A stretch of DNA of 38,783 nt from Bacteroidia bacterium (GCA_030429045.1 JAUIEA010000020.1:1-38783), one strand, 5' to 3'. Shown: positions 7,044 through 16,380, counted from the first letter of the stretch. The notes: generated by a model not told the origin, from the sequence alone. Numbers and translations are program-made.

Positions 7044-8807
7044 ATGACCTATCGATCTCCACTTTACTGTTTACTGTTCATTTTCTTCCTGATATCGGGT
7101 TGTGCAGATGAGCCGGTGGCCCCGAAGGCCTTTGTCGAGATCCGAACCCGCCTGACTGCCGATCCCGATCGGATCAACCCCATGATCTCCTCCAGCGGAT
7201 ACGCCACTGAAGTCTATAAACTGATCCACCTCCCCTTGCTGGAATACCATCCCATCACCCTGGAGCTGGAACCGATCATCGCAGCTGGCCTGCCTGTAGA
7301 AACCCCCATTGATACAGGCATTCTGGCTGGCGGTATGGCCTATACCTACGAGATCCGCCCCGAAGCCACCTGGGATGACGGCACCCCGATCACGGGACAT
7401 GACTACATGTTCACATTGAAAGCCGCCTTTAATCCACTGGTGAAGGCCAATGCCTGGAGAGGGTCGCTCTCCTTTATCCATGATGTGATCATCGAACCTG
7501 ACAATCCACGTCGATTTGTGGTATTGACAACCGAACGCTACTTTCTGGGAATGCCCGCGACCGGGAATTTCAACCTCTATCCAGCTCATATCTATGACCC
7601 CCACGGCTTGATGACGGACATCCCGCTTTCTGCCCTGACCCATACTGAGTCAGCCGAGACATTGGCCAATACAGATCCACGGCTGGCTGAATTTGCAGCG
7701 ATGTTCACCTCGGATGCCTATTCCAGAGACACCACCTTTGTACAGGGAGCCGGGCCCTATCGCCTGGTTCGCTGGGAGACCGGGCAGGAGATCGTGCTCG
7801 AACGAAAATCATCATGGTGGGGTGATCTGATCACGACGGGCGGAGACCAGTTTACTGCCCTCCCGGATCGGATCCGCTACAAGATCATCGCTGACGAACA
7901 GGCGGCTTTGACCCTGCTACACGATGGGGGACTGGATGTTGTCGGTGAATTGACTCCCGCAGCGTTTCATGACCTGCAGGCCGACACCCTGGATAAAAGT
8001 GGGTTTGACACCTACCTGCCCGTTTACATGCAGTATTATTTCATCGCGCTGAACAATCACAATCCAAAGCTGTCCGATCCGAACGTTCGCCGGGCATTGG
8101 CACATTGCATGGATCTTGACCTGGGCATTCAAAGTGTATTGGAGGGGTTGGGCGAACGGATCATCGGCCCCTTTCATCCCAGTAAAGCCTATTATAATCG
8201 CAATATCAAACCCGTGCCCTTTGATCCCGAAAAAGCCCGACAGCTCCTGACAAGTGCCGGATGGACGGACACCAATGGCAATGGAACAGTTGACAAGATG
8301 ATCGAAGGCCGAGTGGTCGAAATGCAACTCACCATGCTGTTGGCTGCAGGCAGTGAGCTGGGGCGAAATCTGGGATTACTCCTCCAACAGGGAGCCCGAC
8401 AGGCTGGGATCGAAATCACCCTCGAAACCAAGGACTTCAAACTCATCCTCGGGGATATGGGAAGAGGTCAATATGACCTGACTGCTCTGCGCAATCGCAA
8501 ACCACCTACAGATGATGACCCCTACCAAAACTGGCATTCCGATTCGGATATTCCCGGTGGTAGCAACCGCATAGGGTATAACAGCACTGTTGCTGACAGC
8601 CTGATCCTCGCCATTCGCAACGCTCCGGACCAAAAGACCAGGTACAGGTTATACCAGACCTTCCAGGAGGTGATCGCTGCGGACCAACCGGTCATCTTCC
8701 TCTACGCACCGAAAGAACCCGTCATCAGCCGCAAAGCCGTTAAGGGACTGGTCCCTTCACCATTGCGGCCCGGCTATTACCTGCCTTTCCTCACCCTGCA
8801 GACGTAA
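7044..8807 (+). CDS. ABC transporter solute-binding lipoprotein, SBP_bac_5 (oligopeptide type)
   Basis: A 587-residue protein with a lipoprotein signal (hydrophobic residues 5-17, then ISGC with the lipid-bearing cysteine at 20). The body follows the peptide/nickel-binding family 5 pattern: YTYEIRPEATWDDGTPITGHDY near residue 110, a FNLYPAHIYDP region, GAGPYRLVRWETGQEIVLERK near 235, and the SDPNVRRALAHCMD helix near 350. It would capture peptides or similar solutes outside the inner membrane and deliver them to the permease encoded 21 bp downstream. An internal GWTDTNGNGTVDKMIEG stretch is the usual loop in which these proteins resemble an EF-hand. Substrate unknown. Confidence 0.9.
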   Translation: MTYRSPLYCLLFIFFLISGCADEPVAPKAFVEIRTRLTADPDRINPMISSSGYATEVYKLIHLPLLEYHPITLELEPIIAAGLPVETPIDTGILAGGMAYTYEIRPEATWDDGTPITGHDYMFTLKAAFNPLVKANAWRGSLSFIHDVIIEPDNPRRFVVLTTERYFLGMPATGNFNLYPAHIYDPHGLMTDIPLSALTHTESAETLANTDPRLAEFAAMFTSDAYSRDTTFVQGAGPYRLVRWETGQEIVLERKSSWWGDLITTGGDQFTALPDRIRYKIIADEQAALTLLHDGGLDVVGELTPAAFHDLQADTLDKSGFDTYLPVYMQYYFIALNNHNPKLSDPNVRRALAHCMDLDLGIQSVLEGLGERIIGPFHPSKAYYNRNIKPVPFDPEKARQLLTSAGWTDTNGNGTVDKMIEGRVVEMQLTMLLAAGSELGRNLGLLLQQGARQAGIEITLETKDFKLILGDMGRGQYDLTALRNRKPPTDDDPYQNWHSDSDIPGGSNRIGYNSTVADSLILAIRNAPDQKTRYRLYQTFQEVIAADQPVIFLYAPKEPVISRKAVKGLVPSPLRPGYYLPFLTLQT

Positions 8808-8828
8808 AGGCCTGTATCCGGCGATACT

Positions 8829-10226
8829 ATGAATCCCTATTTCCGAAAACGACTGGTCCTGCTCCTGCCCACCTTGATCCTGGTGTCTCTTCTGGCATTC
8901 TGGCTCCAGGAAGCCGCCCCGGGTGACCCGATAGCGCAAGTCCTTCAGGATGAGGACCCGGACGCCGCAATGCCCCTGCGGGACCTGCGCGTCTATCAGG
9001 CTGCCTACAAACGAGCAGCCCGGGAACTGGGAATGGACCGACCCGCTTTCTACTGGAGCCTGACTCCCCTATCCATGCCGGATACACTCTTCCGCATCCT
9101 TCCCCTTTCCCGGCGCGAGGCGTTTTCAACCTGGTGCCGCCAAACCGGCTCCCCAGCCCTGACCCAGCAATGGTATGATCGCCTGACAGCGTACCAGGAG
9201 GCCATCCTCGCCCTGGATCCAGCCGGCAAGGACCAGGAGCTGTACTCTCTGCGGACCAGACTGGCACGCATCCCCCTGATAACCGATCCGGAAGAGGTGA
9301 GAAAGGCCCTGGCCGCCCTGCCGGATTCACTTCATGGGTCCAAAAAAGAGGCCGCCATCCAGGCCATTCCCACCCGTCCTGCCGGTCTGGTCATTCAAAA
9401 CTGGTGGCCCCGGTTCCAATGGCACGGGTCGAACAACCGATATCACCGCTGGATGGCCTCCATTTTTGGCGGGACACCGTATCTGTCCAGAACGGATGGA
9501 CAACCCGTATGGCGGAAAATCGGACAGGCTGCCCGTTGGACCCTGTGGATGAATGGTTTCGCCATCCTGTTTGCCTATGGCCTCAGCATACCCCTGGGTG
9601 TCTGGATGGCCCGACATGCCGGATCGGGTAAGGATCAGTGGACCACATTCCTGTTGTATGCCATGTATTCCATTCCCGGCTTCTGGCTGGGCACCCTGCT
9701 TCTGGTCTTTCTGACCACCCCGGTTTACGGGATGGACCTGTTTCCATCCATCGGCCTGGGCGATATTCCCCAAGGGGCCTCCTGGTGGCAGACCCTCAGC
9801 ATTCGAACCAGTCATTTATTCCTGCCCATTTTCTGTCTGACCTATGGATCCCTGGCATATCTGACCCGTCAGGTCCGGAATGCCATGGTACACGAGCTCA
9901 AACAGGACTATGTCCGGGCTGCCTGGGCAAAAGGGTTGAACCAGAAGCAGGTGATCTGGCGGCATGCCTTTCGCAATGCCCTGTTCCCCCTGATCACCCT
10001 GTTTGGTGCAGTCTTACCAGCTGCCATTGCAGGATCCGTTGCCATAGAAGTGATCTTCAATATTCCGGGCATGGGGCGACTGACGTACACGTCTATTCTG
10101 GCTCAGGATTGGCCCGTGGTCTACGGCGTACTATTCCTGGCGGCCATCCTGACCCTGGCGGGCTCACTGATCGCCGACCTGCTGTATAGCCGGGCTGATC
10201 CGCGAGTGCGTTGGAAGCAGGATTGA
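8829..10226 (+). CDS. ABC transporter permease (DppB/OppB type) with large periplasmic insertion
   Basis: A 465-residue permease, well above the roughly 310-340 residues of DppB/OppB. TM1 (about residues 9-27) leads into LQEAAPGDPIAQVL, a normal family start. A hydrophilic segment of about 200 residues with no membrane helix follows. The permease core occupies residues 235-460, with several helices and the cytoplasmic EAA-type loop DYVRAAWAKGLNQKQVIWRH around residues 358-377, then FNIPGMGRLT. It starts 21 bp after the binding protein, so the two are probably co-transcribed. The second permease and the ATPases normally needed are missing: the next gene is lpxD. They may lie elsewhere. Confidence 0.9.
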   Translation: MNPYFRKRLVLLLPTLILVSLLAFWLQEAAPGDPIAQVLQDEDPDAAMPLRDLRVYQAAYKRAARELGMDRPAFYWSLTPLSMPDTLFRILPLSRREAFSTWCRQTGSPALTQQWYDRLTAYQEAILALDPAGKDQELYSLRTRLARIPLITDPEEVRKALAALPDSLHGSKKEAAIQAIPTRPAGLVIQNWWPRFQWHGSNNRYHRWMASIFGGTPYLSRTDGQPVWRKIGQAARWTLWMNGFAILFAYGLSIPLGVWMARHAGSGKDQWTTFLLYAMYSIPGFWLGTLLLVFLTTPVYGMDLFPSIGLGDIPQGASWWQTLSIRTSHLFLPIFCLTYGSLAYLTRQVRNAMVHELKQDYVRAAWAKGLNQKQVIWRHAFRNALFPLITLFGAVLPAAIAGSVAIEVIFNIPGMGRLTYTSILAQDWPVVYGVLFLAAILTLAGSLIADLLYSRADPRVRWKQD

Positions 10227-10278
10227 AATTGGTTGATCATCCGGTCCTTGTCTGCCCCAAGATATGGGAGGTGTATCC

Positions 10279-10286
10279 TACCTTTA
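10279..10286 (+). promoter_or_regulatory. -7-like box TACCTTTA for lpxD
   Basis: It matches TAnnTTTG at all but the last position and ends 4 nt before the preferred lpxD ATG, the same geometry as at cysQ. It supports 10291 over 10264 as the start. No -33 TTG is seen at standard spacing. Confidence 0.4.
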
Positions 10287-10290
10287 TGCC

Positions 10291-11316
10291 ATGCGTGTAA
10301 CAGTAGCCATGATCGCCCAATTGGTCCAAGGAGATATAGAAGGCGACCCCCACGTCGAAATTATGGGTCCGGCACCCATCGAGGACGGGACCCCCGGAAC
10401 CATATCCTTTCTGGCAGATGCGAAATACGAACCATTTGCCTATCGTACGGGCTCCTCAGCCCTCCTGGTCAACCGGAGCTTCATCCCCCAGAAACCCATC
10501 CAGGCTACACTGATCCGGGTGGACAATGTGCGGATGGCTGTCGCATCCCTGCTCAAGCAGTTCGATCAAAGCAAGAAAGGATCCGGCACCATCGCTGAAC
10601 AGGCCTATGTCGATCCGACAGCATCCATCGCTCCAGCTGTCAGTATCGGACGCTTCACCGTAGTAGAGGCTCAGGCCGAGATCGGAGAAGGGTCGATCAT
10701 TCACGATCAGGTGTCCATTGGCAAGGGCGTGCGGATCGGTAAGAACTGCGTCCTCTTTCCCGGAGTCCGGATCTATCCGGGTTGCCAGATCGGAGATGAC
10801 TGTATGCTCCACAGCAATGCCGTCATCGGATCAGATGGTTTTGGCTTCGCCCCAAAGGAAGATGGAAGCTATGACAAGGTGCCACAACTGGGCAATGTCA
10901 TCCTGGAAAACCATGTGGAGATCGGCGCCAACTGTGTGATCGACCGGGCCACCATGGGATCTACCGTGATCGAAACCGGGGTGAAGCTGGACAACCTGAT
11001 CCAGATCGCACATAATGTCCGCATCGGAGCGCATACGGTCATTGCCGCCCAGGCGGGAATCGCTGGCAGCACGCATATTGGGGCCCATAGTCAGATCGGT
11101 GGACAGGTGGGGATCGTCGGGCACATCCAGATCGCTGAAGGAACCAGGATCCAGGCGCAAAGTGGTGTAGCAGGGGCCATCAAAGAAAAAGGACAGGCCG
11201 TTTATGGATCCCCTGCCATCCCCTATGGCAATTATGTCCGCTCCTATGCCGTATTCAAGATCCTTCCGGAACTGGAAAAGCGGGTCCGCAAGCTGGAAAA
11301 GAAAGCGGAGGAGTGA
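10291..11316 (+). CDS. lpxD: UDP-3-O-(3-hydroxyacyl)glucosamine N-acyltransferase
   Basis: A 341-residue LpxD. The N-terminal uridine-binding domain begins [20 protein letters not shown] and includes the [10 protein letters not shown] motif. It is followed by a left-handed beta-helix of hexapeptide repeats (about residues 105-320), such as [20 protein letters not shown], and a C-terminal helical tail. The catalytic histidine is H241 in [11 protein letters not shown]. The enzyme adds the second 3-hydroxyacyl chain in lipid A synthesis, in the cytoplasm. The start at 10291 matches the family N-terminus; the in-frame ATG at 10264 adds nine unrelated residues and lies upstream of the putative -7 box. 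No other lpx gene is adjacent. Confidence 0.96.
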   Translation: MRVTVAMIAQLVQGDIEGDPHVEIMGPAPIEDGTPGTISFLADAKYEPFAYRTGSSALLVNRSFIPQKPIQATLIRVDNVRMAVASLLKQFDQSKKGSGTIAEQAYVDPTASIAPAVSIGRFTVVEAQAEIGEGSIIHDQVSIGKGVRIGKNCVLFPGVRIYPGCQIGDDCMLHSNAVIGSDGFGFAPKEDGSYDKVPQLGNVILENHVEIGANCVIDRATMGSTVIETGVKLDNLIQIAHNVRIGAHTVIAAQAGIAGSTHIGAHSQIGGQVGIVGHIQIAEGTRIQAQSGVAGAIKEKGQAVYGSPAIPYGNYVRSYAVFKILPELEKRVRKLEKKAEE

Positions 11317-11570
11317 AGAAGTGGAGGAGGTTATGAGTTAAGGCGTTCTTGAGTTATTTCGAAAGTCAAGAGATCTGCTGGAATTCTGCATTGACATACT
11401 GCCCAGAAACCTCGGAGCGAATCACAAATCGGGTTGGCCCCTTTACCCACTACCTTTTACCCTTTACCTGCCTGAACGGAATACGGATTTGACATCCACA
11501 CGGATCTTGCGAATGGTGAAAAGTGATTTTCGAATGGCTTCTTCCAACTTTTCCTCCGAGGCAAGGGTAA
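11317..11570. other. Intergenic stretch with a possible decayed coding tail
   Basis: No intact gene was found. On the minus strand between about 11470 and 11573, a start-less frame reads ASEEKLEEAIRKSLFTIRKI, then RVDVKSVFRSGR and a stop. It looks protein-like and may be the tail of a lost gene, but I cannot name it. Before it lies simple TTTACCC-type low-complexity DNA (11440-11470). Confidence 0.3.
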
Positions 11571-11609
11571 GAAAAAATCGGCCCCGAAATCATCATTCCG
11601 GGGCCGATT
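11571..11609 (-). terminator. Rho-independent terminator of the EF-G-like gene
   Basis: An 11-bp stem, AATCGGCCCCG (11576-11586) with CGGGGCCGATT (11599-11609), is followed on the minus strand by a T run. It starts 30 bases after the stop of the EF-G-like gene. Confidence 0.9.
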
Positions 11610-11638
11610 AAATTTCGCGGGCATCATTGGTTCAATGC

Positions 11639-13768
11639 CTAATCATCATCGCCGGAATGTTCCTCATAAGCGGCGATAAGCTCCCGTTGTACCTCTTGAG
11701 GTACGGGTGCATACTCATAAAATTCACGAGAATGCTTTGCTCGACCATGCGTCAATGAACGCAGGGTAGAGGAATATTGGTAGAGTTCTGCGATAGGCAC
11801 ATGCGCCATGATCTTCTGGTAATGACCTTCTGCATCCATACCCATGATCATCGCTCTTCTGGTCTGCAGGTCACCCATGATCTCACCCATGGATTCCTCC
11901 GGGCACAGGACCTCGATCTTATAGATCGGCTCCATCAGCTGCGGGGCAGCGGCCTTGAAGGCTGTTTTAAAGGCCATGGTAGCTGCCGTCTGGAATGCCA
12001 TGTCATTGGAATCCACGGGGTGCATTTTTCCATCATAGATGCAGACGCGAATATCCCGGCAGGCAGACCCTGTCAATGGACCTTCCGCCATTTTATTCAT
12101 GACACCCTTTTTGATGGCATTGGAAAAACGTGAATCGATGGCACCTCCGACGATACACCAGAGAAATACCAGCTTACCTCCCCACGGAAGATCCTCTTCA
12201 TCACGGTTGCGGACAGACAAGTCGGACGGATCAGGCATGCCTTCATGCCAGGCTTCAATCCGCATGTGTACCTCGGCAAATTGACCCGCACCTCCTGTCT
12301 GCTTTTTATGCCGATACACTTCATTGGCCACCTTGGTAATGGTCTCCCGATAGGGGATCCGTGGCCGGATGAATTCCAGGTCCAGATCATAAAGTTTCTT
12401 GATCCGATACCGCACCAGGTCCAGGTGCAATTGCCCCTGGCCATGCAGGATAAGCTGCTTGAGTTCCATGCTGTGATCCACGATCAGGGTCGGGTCTTCT
12501 TCCTGGATCTGATGAAGGGCCTTGGATACTTTTTCTGTATCGCTTTTGTTCGGGGGTTTGACAGCCGTCCTGATCCTGGGTTCGGGATATTGGATCCGTT
12601 CAATGGATATATCCGTTCCTTTTGTGTTCAGGGTATCATTGGTATGCGAATCCTTGAGTTTGACGGTTACACCGAGATCGCCGGCGTAGAGCTCATTGAC
12701 CTGTTCGCGATTTTTTCCTTCTGCGACAAAGATATTTCCAAATCGCTCGTGACTGCTGTTGCGGCTGTTGATCAGTTCATCACTGCTTCGGATAACACCT
12801 GAATAGACCTTGAAATAGGAAACGATTCCTACCCGCTGTTCAGACATGGTTTTATAAATGAACAGGGTGGCAGGTCCTTTTGCATCGCAGGGAAGTGTTC
12901 CCCCTCCCTCCAGTTTCTTTGGAGGGCGGTCTGCCGGTGAAGGGCAGACATCATTGATAAAGCCCATGATCCGGCCACTTCCCATATTCCGGGTCGCAGA
13001 TGTACAGAAAACCGGGAATATCTGCTGGTGTGCAATGGCGATGTTCAGACCCTTTGCCAATTCCTCTTCTGACAGGTTCCCATTCTCGAAGAATTGCTCC
13101 ATCAATGTCTCATCATTTTCAGCAGCTGCTTCCACCAGTACCTGGTGCATGGCCTGAGCGCGCGCCATTTCACTTTCAGGTATTGCCTTTTTTTCAGGCT
13201 TCCCGCCATCAGCAGGAAAGACGTACATCACCATGCGAAGGGCATCGATAATGCTGTTGAATGAAGGGCCTGAATTGTAGGGAAACTGGACCGGGATCAC
13301 CTTGGGTCCAAAACGCTGGATCGCCTGATCCAGGGTCAAATCAAAATCAGCCTTTTCATGATCCATCTGATTGATCACAAAAATGGACGGCGTATCAAAT
13401 TTCTCGACATACTCCCAGATCAGCTCTGTTCCGACTTCCACGCCGCTGCGTGCATTGAGCATCATGACTGCGGTATCTGCGACCTTGAGTGCACTGACCA
13501 CCTCTCCGACGAAATCATCAAAGCCAGGGGTATCCAGGATATTGATCTTGGAATCCTTCCAACTCACATGCATGAGGGTGGTAAAGAGTGAATTTCCTCT
13601 TTCCTGCTCTATATCTGAGAAATCGGAGACTGTATTATTGTCTTCGATAGTGCCACGGCGATTGATCGCGCCGGCCTCAAATAGCATACACTCATTGAAG
13701 AGTGTTTTCCCTGATCCGGAATGTCCGAGCAGGACGACATTCCGGATGTCTTTCGTTTGATAGCTCAT
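11639..13768 (-). CDS. Elongation factor G-like GTPase (EF-G2 type)
   Basis: A 709-residue translational GTPase with the full EF-G layout: a GTPase domain (P-loop GHSGSGKT at 15-22, DTPGF at 79-83, NQMD at 133-136), then domain II, and C-terminal III-V regions including YRETITKV and the late PEESMGEIMGDLQTRRA segment. It differs from canonical EF-G: the switch II histidine of DTPGH is Phe83, switch I reads ERGNSLFTT rather than ERGITI, and the G4 motif is NQMD instead of NKMD. These changes fit the EF-G-like paralog family, not the housekeeping factor. GTP hydrolysis may be slow or triggered differently (inference). GGGAGA lies about 8 nt before the ATG. The C-terminus is acidic (SGDDD). Confidence 0.9.
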   Translation of the reverse strand: MSYQTKDIRNVVLLGHSGSGKTLFNECMLFEAGAINRRGTIEDNNTVSDFSDIEQERGNSLFTTLMHVSWKDSKINILDTPGFDDFVGEVVSALKVADTAVMMLNARSGVEVGTELIWEYVEKFDTPSIFVINQMDHEKADFDLTLDQAIQRFGPKVIPVQFPYNSGPSFNSIIDALRMVMYVFPADGGKPEKKAIPESEMARAQAMHQVLVEAAAENDETLMEQFFENGNLSEEELAKGLNIAIAHQQIFPVFCTSATRNMGSGRIMGFINDVCPSPADRPPKKLEGGGTLPCDAKGPATLFIYKTMSEQRVGIVSYFKVYSGVIRSSDELINSRNSSHERFGNIFVAEGKNREQVNELYAGDLGVTVKLKDSHTNDTLNTKGTDISIERIQYPEPRIRTAVKPPNKSDTEKVSKALHQIQEEDPTLIVDHSMELKQLILHGQGQLHLDLVRYRIKKLYDLDLEFIRPRIPYRETITKVANEVYRHKKQTGGAGQFAEVHMRIEAWHEGMPDPSDLSVRNRDEEDLPWGGKLVFLWCIVGGAIDSRFSNAIKKGVMNKMAEGPLTGSACRDIRVCIYDGKMHPVDSNDMAFQTAATMAFKTAFKAAAPQLMEPIYKIEVLCPEESMGEIMGDLQTRRAMIMGMDAEGHYQKIMAHVPIAELYQYSSTLRSLTHGRAKHSREFYEYAPVPQEVQRELIAAYEEHSGDDD

Positions 13769-13867
13769 AATCCGTTCTCCCTTTTTTGCATCAACAATGA
13801 TTTTTCGCTTGCTGTAAAGCAGGTATCAAAGTAATGAGAATTTACCGAAGAGCCAAAGACATATGAA

Positions 13868-13893
13868 GAGGATCATATCGAATGATGATCCTC
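13868..13893. other. Perfect hairpin without T tract
   Basis: GAGGATCAT and ATGATCCTC form a perfect 9-bp stem with an 8-nt loop, between the SDR gene end and the EF-G-like gene start. It has no T run on either strand, so it may be a weak terminator for the upstream operon or an unrelated structure. Confidence 0.4.
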
Positions 13894-13983
13894 ATCGAAG
13901 GCTGCACACACCAATTTGTGGAAGGATCCATTCCCCTCCAGCCCAAGGTGAAGAGGAGATCAAACGCCAGATGGCAACGCGCA

Positions 13984-14955
13984 TTATTGCGGACAGCGGC
14001 AGAGTTGTCCCAGCAGGGTCATCGTATCCTGCAAAGGCGTGAAGGTGATCCCATACTCCCGGGTCGCCCGGGTCGTATCAAAGGCCAATACCTCATAGGC
14101 CATATCTACTTCACAATCAGACAGGGCCTTTCCACCCAACCATCGGCGCCACCTGTTCCCCCATCTCGCCCTGGTCTTTGACCATGCTTCAGATGGTTCT
14201 GGTTGCCTCAGGGCTCTGGCCACTGCAGACTGTACCTCGCGATAGGTATAATTTCCCCCGCTCAGAAGGATGCGCTCACCAGCAGGGCCACGCCGGATGA
14301 GCAGGAGAACGGTCTGGACGATGTCGCGGACATCTACAAATCCATGACCTCCGGTAGGATAGCCCTTGCTTCGCTGACAGGCCTGTTGCAGAAAGACCCG
14401 GGTAGAACGTCCTTTTCCCTTTGGGTCCAGCACCACGGCGGGCTGGAGGATGGAGAGGCCCATCCCTTCTTCCATGCCCCGCCACATTTCGAGCTCCCCT
14501 TCGTATTTGCTGTCCGCATAATACCGGGGAGGCTCCACCGGGACCCGCTGACCACTCTCCCCGATCAGTCCAGCGCTCATATCTCTTCCCAGCACTGCGC
14601 TGGAGCTGATATGGATACAGTGTTCCACTCCCGAGAGTAATGCCAGATTGACCAGATGCCCCGTACCGTGCACATTGACCTCTTCCAGGGCCTTTCTATC
14701 CTTATCCCGATAAGAGACCAGGCCTGCAGCATGAATGAGGATCTGGACAGACTCCATAAAAGGTTCCAGGGTAAATGGATCTGTAATGTCCCCCTGATAC
14801 CAGATGACCCCTGCACGCGATTCCGCGTGAGTCATCTCCTGCCTGGACAGGCAGTGGATGGTCGGGTAACCGGCATCTACCAATCCATCCAGCAACCAGG
14901 AGCCGATCTGGCCTGTCGCACCGGTCAGGCCTATGACGGGAAGCGTGTTCTTCAT
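13984..14955 (-). CDS. NAD-dependent epimerase/dehydratase family protein (extended SDR)
   Basis: A 323-residue extended SDR. The Rossmann motif GLTGATGQIGSWL begins at residue 9, then IHAAGLVSYRD, the catalytic-type serine region HISSSAVLG and the YADSK stretch, which carries the YxxxK motif. It probably acts on a sugar nucleotide or lipid-linked substrate with NAD(P); the substrate is unknown. The start at 14955 shares its A with the stop of anmK (TGATG), so translation is coupled, and the 60-residue in-frame extension upstream is antisense to nothing useful and overlaps anmK. It is the last gene of a minus-strand operon: cytochrome c, anmK, SDR. Confidence 0.88.
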   Translation of the reverse strand: MKNTLPVIGLTGATGQIGSWLLDGLVDAGYPTIHCLSRQEMTHAESRAGVIWYQGDITDPFTLEPFMESVQILIHAAGLVSYRDKDRKALEEVNVHGTGHLVNLALLSGVEHCIHISSSAVLGRDMSAGLIGESGQRVPVEPPRYYADSKYEGELEMWRGMEEGMGLSILQPAVVLDPKGKGRSTRVFLQQACQRSKGYPTGGHGFVDVRDIVQTVLLLIRRGPAGERILLSGGNYTYREVQSAVARALRQPEPSEAWSKTRARWGNRWRRWLGGKALSDCEVDMAYEVLAFDTTRATREYGITFTPLQDTMTLLGQLCRCPQ

Positions 14956-16067
14956 CAGGGCCGAAGGTAATTGTTCCCCGGAAGATAGATCGCTCCGCCA
15001 CAGGCCTCTGCATGCGCGCCCGTCACCGAAGAGATAAAATTGGGCCGCCCCAACCAGCGCCAGAGTCCAGCCAGGGCGATCAAAGCGGATTCCTTGTATT
15101 CGATGACCTCCTTCTCCGGGACGACCACCTGCCAATGGACCCGCCGAAGTCCATCAGCCAGACGTTTCATCAACCAGCCATTATGGGCCCCTCCTCCCGT
15201 CACCAGCATCTGTCCGGGGGACTGTACCGAACCGGGGGGCACTGCATGCACAATGCTCGCCTTGATCACCTCTACGGCAGTGGCCAACCTGTCGGCTACT
15301 GGACCGGAGTCCTTCTGAAATGGATCCACCATGGTCGTTTTCACCACGGTATTGTCCAACGATTTTGGCGGTACCTTTTGCAACCATGGATCCTGTAATG
15401 CCTGCTCCAACAATGCCGGCAGGACTGCTCCGGTTCGCGCCAGTTGACCGTCTCGGTCCATGGCCAAACCTGCTTCACCGGCCAATGCATTCAACAATTG
15501 ATTACAGGCCCAGATATCCCAACCGGTCCAGGAATGTTCACCTTTCAACGTAAGATTGGCTATGCCGCCCAGGTTGAGATAGGCATTGAACCCCGGGAAC
15601 AGCAGTTGATCGGCCAGTGGTGCCATAGGCGCCCCTTGTCCGCCCAGGGCGATATCCCCATTTCGGAAATCGCAAACCGCAGGTATCCCCGTCAAAGCCG
15701 CAACCAGGGAACCATCACCGATCTGGGTGGAAAATCCAGGCGCCGCCTCAGGGTGATGAAATACGGTATGCCCATGGATGGCAACCAGATCCGGTGTCAC
15801 CAGATGGCGCTGATGAAATTCGCTCAACATACACCCATATAGTTCGCCCAGGCCGGCATGTGCCCGGACCAGATCAAACGCTGAACCCTTGGGAAGGGCC
15901 CGAAGTCGCTCCTGCCAGTCCGGAGGATAGGCCATCGTCTCCCGGGCCAGAAAGGTCCAGTGGGGCGGTTGTACCGGATCAGGCGAATGAGAGATCTTCA
16001 CGGTGGCCAGATCCACACCGTCCAGTGATGATCCCGACATCAATCCAGTGACGATATGATCGGTCAT
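14955..16067 (-). CDS. anmK: Anhydro-N-acetylmuramic acid kinase
   Basis: A 370-residue AnmK, the standard length. The signature GLMSGSSLDGVDL at residues 8-20 binds phosphate, and GHTVFHHP, LNLGGIANLT and LVTGGGAHNGWLM are the further conserved blocks of this ASKHA-fold kinase. It hydrolyses and phosphorylates 1,6-anhydroMurNAc to MurNAc-6-phosphate in peptidoglycan recycling in the cytoplasm. Its ATG overlaps the cytochrome gene stop by 4 bases (ATGA), and its stop overlaps the SDR start. MurQ, which uses its product, is not in the window. Confidence 0.95.
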   Translation of the reverse strand: MTDHIVTGLMSGSSLDGVDLATVKISHSPDPVQPPHWTFLARETMAYPPDWQERLRALPKGSAFDLVRAHAGLGELYGCMLSEFHQRHLVTPDLVAIHGHTVFHHPEAAPGFSTQIGDGSLVAALTGIPAVCDFRNGDIALGGQGAPMAPLADQLLFPGFNAYLNLGGIANLTLKGEHSWTGWDIWACNQLLNALAGEAGLAMDRDGQLARTGAVLPALLEQALQDPWLQKVPPKSLDNTVVKTTMVDPFQKDSGPVADRLATAVEVIKASIVHAVPPGSVQSPGQMLVTGGGAHNGWLMKRLADGLRRVHWQVVVPEKEVIEYKESALIALAGLWRWLGRPNFISSVTGAHAEACGGAIYLPGNNYLRP

Positions 16068-16375
16068 GGCGGGGTCAGGGTCAGGGTGAATCGGGCAACG
16101 GCCTCAATCTCTTCCGGGGTCAGGATACCCGCATAAGGAGTCATCAATCCCTTCCCATGGGTGATCTGATCGATCCGGATGTCCAGGGGCAATGCAGAGG
16201 TAGTCAGATCTCCGGCTCCGTTCAACCCGCGCCGCCCGTCGGCACCGTGACAGAGCACACAGTGTCGGGTATAGATGGCCTGGCCATCCGGACCGGAAGC
16301 TGCCGGTGGTGATTCCGCACACCCCCACAAAACCAGAAGAATGATGAAGGCTGTTGATATGAGTCGGATCCACAT
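16064..16375 (-). CDS. Small c-type cytochrome lipoprotein
   Basis: A 103-residue monohaem cytochrome. A short hydrophobic signal ends in VLWGC, so Cys19 should carry lipid, and the haem motif CVLCH lies at 39-43. Met78 in GKGLMTPYAG is the likely axial ligand, and the C-terminal helix LTPEEIEAVARFTLTL is typical of class I cytochromes. It would transfer electrons at the periplasmic face or outer membrane; the partner is unknown. The start at 16375 gives the signal peptide directly. An open frame continues upstream to 16648 but runs through tandem repeats and so is not a coding extension. It heads the operon with anmK and the SDR. Confidence 0.88.
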   Translation of the reverse strand: MWIRLISTAFIILLVLWGCAESPPAASGPDGQAIYTRHCVLCHGADGRRGLNGAGDLTTSALPLDIRIDQITHGKGLMTPYAGILTPEEIEAVARFTLTLTPP

Positions 16376-16380
16376 GTCGA

